DNA of 13,796 nucleotides from Clostridia bacterium (GTDB lineage Bacteria; Bacillota; Clostridia; Oscillospirales; Acutalibacteraceae), in contig JAFRZS010000266.1 in the NCBI GenBank assembly GCA_017442445.1, forward strand, positions 1-13,796, given 5' to 3'. The stretch's first letter is position 1; the number at the start of each line of letters is the position of its first letter. A program made the position numbers and the translations under genes. A model generated the notes under the pieces. That model saw only the letters and a program-made list of their open reading frames with translations. It was not told the origin of the DNA and did no database searches. Shown piece by piece: positions 7,169-13,796 of the stretch.

Positions 7169-8150
7169 TGTTTACACACCTTATCTTATATATAGGTAAA
7201 CTGTCGTCTGCTTTGACTCTGACATCAAAGCCTTCTGACAGAAGATAACTGATATTGCTTTTTTTCTGACCTATCATTTTTGATAACTCGGAAGGATTGA
7301 CGAATATATCGTACTTTCCTTTTTCTTTTAATTTTGATTTTGTGATATCAAGATAAATCCTGCTTTCACAAAGCTCTCTGAAGGCAGGGTGGAAAACTCC
7401 CGCAACGAAATTTTCATCAACGCCGCCGCCTGAATGAAGACCGAGACGGATTACTTTGATATTGTTGTCATGAAACATCTTAAGAAGCTTTGCACAAAGA
7501 ATAACTGACTCGTCCAATGTGGGTGGGGAATACTTATTATCATTAAACAAGCTTTCCAACTCGGTACCCTTCAAAACAACTGTCGGATAGATTCTGACGG
7601 TTTTGGGATTTAAGTCAATCAGTTTTTTTGCGGTCATTAAATCATCTTCGCAAGTTGACATATACATTCCCGTCATCATCTGAAGACCTAATTCAAAACC
7701 GTATGAAGTTATAAGCTTTGAAGCCTTGATAACATCATCTGCCGTATGACCGCGTTTGTTATGGATAAGTATATTATCGTTCATACTCTGGGCGCCAAGC
7801 TCAATTGATGTGACGCCGTAAGCTTTTAAGATTGAAAGAATTTCCTCATTTATACAATCGGGTCGGGTGGATATCCTGATACCTTTGAAATGACCGTTTT
7901 TTACATAAGGGTAAGCTGTATCCAATAAGGATATCATATAATCTCTGTCAATCGCTGTAAAGCTACCGCCGAAAAAAGCAATTTCCGAACTGTTTTTATC
8001 AGCCTTTTCAAGTGCAATTTCGACAGCCTTGATTACATCTTCAGCCGTTGTCGGTGTAGTGGTACCTGAAATTGCCCGTTGATTACAGAATGTGCATTGA
8101 TTAGGACAACCACAGTGCGGAACAAAAATTGCTACATTTATATGCTTCAT
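7158..8150 (-). CDS. Elp3-like radical SAM protein without acetyltransferase domain
   Basis: The protein has 330 residues. It opens with a radical SAM cluster motif, PHCGCPNQCTFCNQ, giving CxxxCxxC at Cys15, 19 and 22 for a 4Fe-4S cluster, with an extra Cys13. SAM-binding elements follow: FFGGSFT (59-65), STRPDCI and IELGAQSM. The N-terminal half resembles the radical SAM part of the Elp3/YhcC group (COG1243-like), but it is too short to carry the GNAT domain of true Elp3. Proteins of this type often lie between rnc and smc in Clostridia. The substrate is unknown; modification of tRNA or another RNA is a reasonable guess, given the RNase III and TrmFO neighbours, but only a guess. Its ATG overlaps the rnc stop (ATGA) and its end overlaps smc by 11 bases. 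The ribosome binding site is weak, so translation likely depends on rnc. Confidence 0.9.
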   Translation of the reverse strand: MKHINVAIFVPHCGCPNQCTFCNQRAISGTTTPTTAEDVIKAVEIALEKADKNSSEIAFFGGSFTAIDRDYMISLLDTAYPYVKNGHFKGIRISTRPDCINEEILSILKAYGVTSIELGAQSMNDNILIHNKRGHTADDVIKASKLITSYGFELGLQMMTGMYMSTCEDDLMTAKKLIDLNPKTVRIYPTVVLKGTELESLFNDNKYSPPTLDESVILCAKLLKMFHDNNIKVIRLGLHSGGGVDENFVAGVFHPAFRELCESRIYLDITKSKLKEKGKYDIFVNPSELSKMIGQKKSNISYLLSEGFDVRVKADDSLPIYKIRCVNNDS

Positions 8151-8821
8151 AATCCCATCAGGCTTAAAGCTTCTTTAGCTGCAGCCTGTTCTGCGGCTTT
8201 TTTGCTTCTGCCTATACCTTTTCCTATTATATTGCTGTTGAGATGTACCTCAACCTCAAAACGCTTATCGTGGTCGGGACCGCTTTCACCGATATGTACA
8301 TATGTAAGCTCTTCGCCCGGGTTCTTCTGAACAATTTCCTGTAAAATCGTTTTATAATCTCTGACTTCTTCCGTAACATTTGAAGCAGTTTTGAGAAATC
8401 TGAGAACAAAATCCTTTGCGGCATCCATTCCGCCGTCAAGATAAATTGCGGCAATTAAGGCTTCAAAGCCGTCAGATACTATAGAAGGTCTATCGGCACC
8501 GCCTGTAGCAATTTCGCCTTTGCCGAGTCTGAGGAATGAACCGAGATTTATCTGCTTTGCAAAAGCAAAAAGAGATTTTTCGCAAACTGTCTGAGCTCTT
8601 AATTTTGTGAGTTCACCCTCAGGTCTGTGAGAGAAGAATGCGTAATAATACTCAGCTGTAATAAATCCGAGAACGGAGTCTCCTAAAAATTCAAGTCTTT
8701 CGTTACACATCTCGTGAACGGAATGTTCGTTTGCGTAGGAAGAATGGGTGAGAGCATTTAAAAGAAGCTCTTTATTATTAAAGCTGTAACCTATTTTCTT
8801 TTCAAGTTCAGCCGGATTCAT
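8147..8821 (-). CDS. rnc: Ribonuclease III
   Basis: The protein has 224 residues, typical of RNase III. The signature NERLEFLGDSVL (40-51) supplies Glu44 and Asp48, and SDGFEALIAAIYLDGG (116-131) supplies Asp117 and Glu120, so the Mg-binding set matches the known catalytic spacing. A double-stranded-RNA-binding domain fills the C-terminus from about 152, ending in the basic GRSKKAAEQAAAKEAL helix. The enzyme cuts double-stranded RNA, including rRNA precursors. The start is supported by AAGGTGA overlapping the plsX stop. Only 11 bases separate it from plsX, so the acpP gene that often lies in front of rnc in Firmicutes is absent here. Its stop overlaps the start of the radical SAM gene by 4 bases. 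Confidence 0.98.
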   Translation of the reverse strand: MNPAELEKKIGYSFNNKELLLNALTHSSYANEHSVHEMCNERLEFLGDSVLGFITAEYYYAFFSHRPEGELTKLRAQTVCEKSLFAFAKQINLGSFLRLGKGEIATGGADRPSIVSDGFEALIAAIYLDGGMDAAKDFVLRFLKTASNVTEEVRDYKTILQEIVQKNPGEELTYVHIGESGPDHDKRFEVEVHLNSNIIGKGIGRSKKAAEQAAAKEALSLMGL

Positions 8822-8827
8822 CTTAAT

Positions 8828-8834
8828 TCACCTT
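8828..8834 (-). promoter_or_regulatory. Ribosome binding site of rnc overlapping the plsX stop
   Basis: AAGGTGA on the minus strand lies 6 bases before the rnc ATG and shares bases with the plsX TAA (8833-8835). This supports the chosen rnc start and close translational linkage to plsX. Confidence 0.75.
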
Positions 8835-9816
8835 ACTTAATATTAGTAATAATTTCGTTGATAACATCTTTTTCAACAAAAGAGATTGCCTGTCTGATAG
8901 CATTTTTAAAGCTTTTTGCATCTGATGAGCCGTGTGCCTTGATAACAGGCTTGGAAATACCGAGAATGGGCGCACCGCCGAATTCTTTATAATCCATTTG
9001 CTTCTTGAAATCATCAATGCCTGATTTTACAAGTAAAGCGGCAATAAGTGAGAGGAAATTTCTCTTGAAAAGACCTTTGACTCTCTTTGCCATAGCAAGA
9101 GCAACACCCTCGTACATTTTAAGAATCATATTTCCTGTAAAGCCGTCGCAGACAATAACATCAGCCTTACCGAAGGGGATATCTCTTGCTTCAATATTTC
9201 CTGTGAAGTTATACTTGGCTTCTGACATCAGCTTGTATGATTCAAGCTGTAAATCAGTACCCTTATTTGATTCTGTTCCGATATTTGCAAGTGCAACTCT
9301 GGGTGAGTCATAGCCCATAATTTTGTTCATATAAATATCACCCATAACTGCAAACTGATGCAGATATTCAGGCTTACATTCAGTATTTGCGCCGACATCG
9401 AGCATCATTATCGGTTTTTCTGTTGACGGCATCAAGGTTGCAAGAGCACCTCTTTTGATACCTTTTATGCGCTTTGTTATAAAAGTAGCACCGACTACCA
9501 AAGCACCTGTACTACCGGCACTTACAAAAGCGTCACCCTGATTATCAGCGAGTGCCTTGAGACCCATAGCCATAGTTGTATCGTTATTCTGTTTGATTAT
9601 GGTTGCAGGATCATATTCCATAAGGAAAACCTTTTCAACATCCATAATTTCCATATTATCAAGCGAAATATTGTTTTCGTTTGCCGTTTCTTTGATTATC
9701 TTCTCTGAGCCGACAAGGAGAATTTCAACACCGTATTCCTTAACGGCATCAGCAGAACCTTTAATAATCTCAAGCGGAGCGTTATCTCCGCCGAAAGCAT
9801 CAACAATTATTTTCAT
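8833..9816 (-). CDS. plsX: Phosphate acyltransferase PlsX
   Basis: The protein has 327 residues from the ATG at 9816. The start MKIIVDAFGGDNAP is the conserved N-terminus of PlsX; family landmarks such as SAGSTGALVVGA and the late GGAPILGI are also present. PlsX converts acyl-ACP to acyl-phosphate, used by PlsY for the first step of phospholipid synthesis, and acts peripherally at the membrane. An upstream in-frame GTG (9825) would add three residues, but it lies inside the ribosome binding site AAAGGGTG, so the ATG is chosen. The start is 2 bases after the trmFO stop. No fapR, fabD, fabG or acpP gene is beside it, so its acyl-ACP supply is encoded elsewhere. Codon use looks like that of its neighbours. 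Confidence 0.97.
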   Translation of the reverse strand: MKIIVDAFGGDNAPLEIIKGSADAVKEYGVEILLVGSEKIIKETANENNISLDNMEIMDVEKVFLMEYDPATIIKQNNDTTMAMGLKALADNQGDAFVSAGSTGALVVGATFITKRIKGIKRGALATLMPSTEKPIMMLDVGANTECKPEYLHQFAVMGDIYMNKIMGYDSPRVALANIGTESNKGTDLQLESYKLMSEAKYNFTGNIEARDIPFGKADVIVCDGFTGNMILKMYEGVALAMAKRVKGLFKRNFLSLIAALLVKSGIDDFKKQMDYKEFGGAPILGISKPVIKAHGSSDAKSFKNAIRQAISFVEKDVINEIITNIK

Positions 9817-9818
9817 AG

Positions 9819-11123
9819 TCAACACCCTTTCAAAATATCTGATAACTCATCGAGACCTCTTTGAGCAAGAGTTTCGTACCTGAGCTTTTTATCTCTGATT
9901 TTTGTATCAAGAGGGGGTAATATACCGAAATTTGCACCCATAGGCTGAAAATCAGTAACGGATTCGTCGCTGATATAATCTGACAGCGCACCCATCATAG
10001 TTGTAACAGGGAGTAAAAGCGGAGCTTGTCCTTTTATGTATCTCACTGCATTTACACCTGCAAGAATACCTGATGAAGCCGATTCCATATAACCCTCAAC
10101 ACCTGTGATCTGTCCCGCAAAGAAAAGACCTGGTCGTTTTCTGAAGCTGAAATCTTTATTCAGAAGCTTCGGTGAATTGATAAAAGTATTTCTGTGCATA
10201 ACACCGTAGCGCATAAATTCAGCATTTTTCAAAGCGGGAATCAATGAGAAAACTCTTTTTTGTTCAGAAAATTTCAGGTTAGTCTGAAATCCGACAAGGT
10301 TTAAAAGAGTACCTTCCTTATTTTCTCGTCTGAGCTGTAAAACCGCCCAGGGACGATGACCTGTGTTCGGGTCAGTAAGACCGACGGGACGAAGAGGACC
10401 GAAACGCATTGTGTCTGCACCTCTTTTAGCCATAGCTTCAATAGGCATACAGCCTTCATATACATCTTTTCTTACATCAAAGGAGTGCAACTCTGCACTT
10501 TCTGCATTGACCAAAGCTTCGTAAAAAGCTTCATATTCCTCTTTATTCATAGGACAGTTTATGTAATCACTTTCACCGCCACGGTCATATCGTGATTGGG
10601 TGAAAGCTCTTGTCATATCAATGCTGTCAGCGGTTACAATGGGAGCCGCTGCATCAAAGAAGCTGAGATTTCCGCCGCAAAGCTTGGAAATACTGTCAGC
10701 AAGGGAGTCTGAAGCCAACGGACCCGCCGCTATAATCACAACCTCATTGTCGGGGATAGCTGTAACTTCTTCGTTTATTATATTGATATTTTTGTTTGAT
10801 TTTATTTTTTCGGTAACCATCTCGGAAAAGAGGTCGCGGTCAACTGCCAATGCACCGCCTGCGGGGACTGCAGTTTTCAATGCACACTCAACTGTCAGGG
10901 ACGAAAACATCTGCATTTCGGTTTTTAGCATTCCTGCTGCAGAGCCTTTTCTGAGTGCCTTCAAAGAGTTTGAACAGACTAATTCCGCAAAATTTTCAGA
11001 GGAGTGGGCGGGAGAGAATTTTTTAGGTTTCATCTCATAAAGATCAACCTCAAATTCTTTGGCAACCTGCCATGCCGCCTCAACACCTGCGAGACCTGCA
11101 CCGATTATTGCGATTTTACTCAT
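9819..11123 (-). CDS. trmFO: tRNA (uracil-54 C5) methyltransferase TrmFO, folate/FAD-dependent
   Basis: The protein has 434 residues from ATG 11123, matching the family size. The N-terminus IAIIGAGLAGVEAAW is the FAD-binding Rossmann motif. FAELVCSNSLKA carries Cys50 and EGCMPIEAMAKRG carries Cys225, which match the two cysteines needed for catalysis in the B. subtilis enzyme (C53 and C226). FGPLRPVGL and GVEGYMES are also typical. It forms ribothymidine at position 54 of tRNA using methylene-tetrahydrofolate and FAD. A longer in-frame start at 11180 would add 19 Lys-rich residues that are really the out-of-frame end of topA. The chosen ATG begins at the conserved MSKIAII and is preceded by AAAAAGGT. 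It overlaps topA by 8 bases. Confidence 0.97.
   Translation of the reverse strand: MSKIAIIGAGLAGVEAAWQVAKEFEVDLYEMKPKKFSPAHSSENFAELVCSNSLKALRKGSAAGMLKTEMQMFSSLTVECALKTAVPAGGALAVDRDLFSEMVTEKIKSNKNINIINEEVTAIPDNEVVIIAAGPLASDSLADSISKLCGGNLSFFDAAAPIVTADSIDMTRAFTQSRYDRGGESDYINCPMNKEEYEAFYEALVNAESAELHSFDVRKDVYEGCMPIEAMAKRGADTMRFGPLRPVGLTDPNTGHRPWAVLQLRRENKEGTLLNLVGFQTNLKFSEQKRVFSLIPALKNAEFMRYGVMHRNTFINSPKLLNKDFSFRKRPGLFFAGQITGVEGYMESASSGILAGVNAVRYIKGQAPLLLPVTTMMGALSDYISDESVTDFQPMGANFGILPPLDTKIRDKKLRYETLAQRGLDELSDILKGC
9823..9830 (-). promoter_or_regulatory. Ribosome binding site that sets the plsX start
   Basis: AAAGGGTG on the minus strand lies 6 bases before the ATG at 9816. The alternative GTG start at 9825 is part of this motif, which argues against the longer form. 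Confidence 0.75.
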
Positions 11124-13236
11124 CTTTTTTACCTTTTTTAGCTCTTTCGGTTTTCTTTTCAAAACCGCATTTTTCATCAAGACAGACAGTGAGTCCGCCT
11201 TTGCGTTTGAATAATGTTTTTCCGCAGTTGGGGCAATTTTCCGATGTCGGTTTATCCCATGTCATGAAATTACATTCGGGCCAACCTTCGCAACCGTAGA
11301 AAACATAACCCTTTTTGGATTTCTTCTCAATAATTTTCTTGCCGCAGACAGGACAGTTACCTTCGGTTTCTGCAACTAAAGGTTTAGTGTTTTTACACTC
11401 GGGATATCCGGGACAAGCAAGGAATCGTCCGAAACGGCCTGTTTTAATAACCATCATGCGACCGCATTTTTCACAGGGAATATCGGTCTGGTCTTCTTCA
11501 AGCTTGATTTTTACATCCTTCATTTCTTCTTTTACCTTCTGAAGATTCTTTTCAAAATCATCATAGAAGCTGTGAAGAACTTCAATATAGTCAACATCAC
11601 CCTTGTCAATGTCGTCAAGAGATGTTTCCATCTGTGCGGTGAATTTTGTGCTGACTATTTTCGGGAATTTTTCTTTTAAAAGATTTGTAATTGCACAGCC
11701 AAGCTCTGTGGGGCAAAGCTGTTTTGAATTGCGTTTTACATATTCGCGCTTAACGATTGTAGTAATAATTGTAGCATAGGTACTCGGACGGCCTACACCG
11801 TTTTCTTCAAGAGCTTTGATAAGTGAAGCTTCTGTATATCTTGCAGGGGGTTGTGTGAAGTGCTGATTTCCGACAAGCTCTTTAAGTTTTACTTTATCAC
11901 CGATATTAAGCTCGGGAAGATGTGTTTCTTTTTCTTTATCGTCGCTGATTTCTTCATAAAGTACGGTGTAACCGTTGAACTTTACTTCGTAACCGCTTGC
12001 AGAGAAGGTGCAGTATTTTCCGTTTGCAAGGTCTTCTGCTTTGCCGCCTTCAATGGTAGCCGTTACTGTATTATGAATACATGATGACATAAGACTTGCC
12101 ATAAAACGCTTCCAAATCAAATCATAAAGCTTGAACTGATCAGGAGTAAGTGAACCTTTGACCTGCTCGGGAGTAAGTGAAGGAGTGGTCGGACGGATAG
12201 CTTCGTGACCGTCCTGAGCATTCGCTTTTGATTTATAATAACGGGGTTTTTCGGGAAGATATTTGTCACCGTAATTTTCTTTGATGAAAGTATTGGCAGC
12301 AGCACGGGCTTCTTCTGAAATTCTCAGAGAGTCTGTTCTCATGTAGGTGATAAGACCCATTGTGCCGTAGCCTTCAACACTGACACCTTCGTAAAGCTCC
12401 TGAGCACAACGCATTGTCCTTTGAGCCTGGAAGCCTAAACGACGCGAAGCATCCTGCTGGAGAGTGGAAGTAATAAACGGAGGTGCGGGATTTTTCTTAC
12501 GAGTACCCTTTTTTATATTTTTTATGGAATAATCCGCATTCTCAAGTCTTGCAAGATAGTAGTCTGACTGTTCCTTTGATGTAATTTTAACATTACCTGT
12601 TTCATCACCTGTGAAGGAAGCGTTGAAGGTTTTTCTTGAAGGTGATATGAATTTTGCATCAAGTGTCCAGTATTCTTCGGGAACGAAAGCGTTGATTTCT
12701 TCTTCTCTGTCAACGATAAGACAGACAGCAACACTCTGAACACGGCCGGCAGAAAGACCTCTGCGGATTTTCTGAGATACAAACGGACTCAATTTATAAC
12801 CAACAAGTCTGTCAAGTATGCGACGAGCCTGTTGTGCATTGACAAGATCCATGTCTATCTGACGAGGATTATCCATTCCGTTTTTAACACCTGTTTTTGT
12901 GATTTCGTTGAAAGTAACACGGTTCAAGGCATTTGTATCAAGCTTCAATACGGTAGCAAGATGCCATGAAATAGCTTCTCCTTCGCGGTCGGGGTCGGTT
13001 GCGAGATAAACAAAATCACATTCTTCAACCTGTTTTTTAAGAGTTTTAACAAGCTGTTCTTTTCCCTTTATGGTGGTGTACTTGGGCGCAAAATCATTCT
13101 TGATATCAACGCTGAGTTTTGCGGCAGGAAGGTCACGGACGTGTCCCATAGATGCCGTTACTTCATAGTCGGCTCCCAGGTATTTTTTTATTGTTTTTGC
13201 CTTTGCAGGCGACTCAACGATTACTAATTTTGACAT
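11116..13236 (-). CDS. topA: DNA topoisomerase I (type IA)
   Basis: The protein has 706 residues. The TOPRIM domain shows VIVESPAKAKTI (Glu8) and DPDREGE (81-87), which bind Mg. RRGLSAGRVQSVA (158-170) and the catalytic Tyr298 in ITYMRTDS follow, then GRPSTYATII. The C-terminus carries three four-Cys zinc ribbons at about 588-614, 628-655 and 668-690, and a Lys-rich end. The enzyme relaxes negative supercoils and prevents over-supercoiling behind transcription. The start MSKLVIVESP is preceded by AGGTGG 9 bases upstream. It lies 20 bases after dprA and its end overlaps trmFO by 8 bases; dprA-topA-trmFO is a common Firmicutes order. All key residues seen are intact. Confidence 0.98.
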   Translation of the reverse strand: MSKLVIVESPAKAKTIKKYLGADYEVTASMGHVRDLPAAKLSVDIKNDFAPKYTTIKGKEQLVKTLKKQVEECDFVYLATDPDREGEAISWHLATVLKLDTNALNRVTFNEITKTGVKNGMDNPRQIDMDLVNAQQARRILDRLVGYKLSPFVSQKIRRGLSAGRVQSVAVCLIVDREEEINAFVPEEYWTLDAKFISPSRKTFNASFTGDETGNVKITSKEQSDYYLARLENADYSIKNIKKGTRKKNPAPPFITSTLQQDASRRLGFQAQRTMRCAQELYEGVSVEGYGTMGLITYMRTDSLRISEEARAAANTFIKENYGDKYLPEKPRYYKSKANAQDGHEAIRPTTPSLTPEQVKGSLTPDQFKLYDLIWKRFMASLMSSCIHNTVTATIEGGKAEDLANGKYCTFSASGYEVKFNGYTVLYEEISDDKEKETHLPELNIGDKVKLKELVGNQHFTQPPARYTEASLIKALEENGVGRPSTYATIITTIVKREYVKRNSKQLCPTELGCAITNLLKEKFPKIVSTKFTAQMETSLDDIDKGDVDYIEVLHSFYDDFEKNLQKVKEEMKDVKIKLEEDQTDIPCEKCGRMMVIKTGRFGRFLACPGYPECKNTKPLVAETEGNCPVCGKKIIEKKSKKGYVFYGCEGWPECNFMTWDKPTSENCPNCGKTLFKRKGGLTVCLDEKCGFEKKTERAKKGKKDE

Positions 13237-13256
13237 TGATTTATTCCACCTAAAAT

Positions 13257-13796
13257 TTATTTTAATTTGTATTTATTATCAGTAGTTTTTGAGATGACAC
13301 CGATAAGCTGAAGTCTTAGTAATATCGGACTAAGCTGAGGCAGAGTCATATCGGTTGCTTCAATGATTTCGTCGGTAGCCTTTGCTCCGTCTGCGACAAA
13401 ATCATATACAGCCTTTTCTTCAGCAGACAAACTGTTTATGTCGTGGTTTGTTTCTGACTCACGAACAACAGTTTCTTCTTTCTTTTTATCGGGAAGAAGC
13501 TTTGATAAAAAGGTTTTCTTCGTGGGGACATCAAGAGGATTTATGACAGGAGCTGATATGTTGTTATCAAGCTTTTTTGTATCAATAACATCAGAATATC
13601 TGTCAAGAAAAGGTGCTGTAAAATCACTTGGCGAAAAGACAACTTTTGCTCCTTTTGACAGAAGCTCAGATAAAACAGCCTGATCGTTGTCAAGCAAATT
13701 ACCGGGAATGATGAAAACTTCTTTTCCTTGCCTGAAAGCATGATTGACAGTAAGCATTGAACCGCTTTTTGCCGCAGGTTCAACAACGGCAGTACC
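13257..13796 (-). CDS. dprA: DNA-processing protein DprA (partial, C-terminal part)
   Basis: The last 179 residues are visible; the gene continues beyond the right edge of the window. The visible part starts GTAVVEPAAKSGSMLTVNHA, matching the end of the DprA Rossmann fold, with KEVFIIPGN and SKGAKVV following. In many DprA proteins a GTN motif follows the PGN; here that stretch reads LLDNDQAVLSELL and is diverged. A low-complexity linker leads to a winged-helix domain (from about NSLSAEEKAVYDFV to the end), as in the DprA_WH type. DprA loads RecA on incoming single-stranded DNA during transformation and protects it. The Met at 13757 is internal, not the start. It lies 20 bases upstream of topA. 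Confidence 0.95.
   Translation of the reverse strand, partial: GTAVVEPAAKSGSMLTVNHAFRQGKEVFIIPGNLLDNDQAVLSELLSKGAKVVFSPSDFTAPFLDRYSDVIDTKKLDNNISAPVINPLDVPTKKTFLSKLLPDKKKEETVVRESETNHDINSLSAEEKAVYDFVADGAKATDEIIEATDMTLPQLSPILLRLQLIGVISKTTDNKYKLK

Noticed and set aside
11124..11180. Longer TrmFO start at 11180
   Set aside because: The extra Lys-rich residues come from the topA coding sequence in another frame; the conserved N-terminus and the ribosome binding site favour 11123.
13257..13757. Short stand-alone protein starting at the Met at 13757
   Set aside because: The frame continues upstream to the window edge with DprA-like sequence (VVEPAAKSG), so this Met is internal.

Overview
The window looks like chromosomal DNA from a gut-type member of the Clostridia (Firmicutes), probably near the Ruminococcaceae/Oscillospiraceae. 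This is inferred from three things: the Firmicutes-type housekeeping genes, AGG-type ribosome binding sites with AT-rich spacers, and a BspA-like leucine-rich-repeat surface protein ending in a Big_2 domain. The genetic code appears standard, because several genes stop at TGA inside tight ATGA stop/start overlaps.

Left part, plus strand (1-1786). The window opens in the 3' end of an unrecognised gene with an Ala/Pro/Glu-rich tail, closed by a UUCG-loop terminator. Next is a secreted leucine-rich-repeat gene (353-1786) built of near-identical 69-bp units. One TGA replaces the repeat-conserved cysteine codon at 1223-1225, and the same frame then stays open for 186 more codons, through a Big_2 domain and a strikingly Trp-rich C-terminus. 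A large hairpin region (about 1795-1865) separates it from the convergent minus-strand genes.

Right part, minus strand (13796 down to 1892). Read in the direction of transcription, the order is dprA (cut by the window edge), topA, trmFO, plsX, rnc, an Elp3-like radical SAM gene, smc, a PHP-domain gene, a C_GCAxxG_C_C-family gene, an intrinsic terminator, and a small P-loop kinase gene. From dprA to the C_GCAxxG_C_C gene, neighbours either overlap or lie within 20 bases, so this is very probably one long operon. Its genes cover DNA uptake/processing (DprA), supercoiling (TopA), tRNA methylation (TrmFO), phospholipid synthesis (PlsX), RNA processing (RNase III) and chromosome organisation (SMC). 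The arrangement joins two clusters that are separate in Bacillus subtilis (dprA-topA-trmFO and plsX-...-rnc-smc). The fabD, fabG, acpP and ftsY genes that accompany the second cluster there are missing from it here.

I found no RNA genes, CRISPR array, insertion sequence or phage gene. I see no clear, wholly new system. The points most worth a second look are the TGA-interrupted repeat gene, its Trp-rich tail, and the coupled smc-PHP-Cys-rich gene trio ending at an internal terminator.
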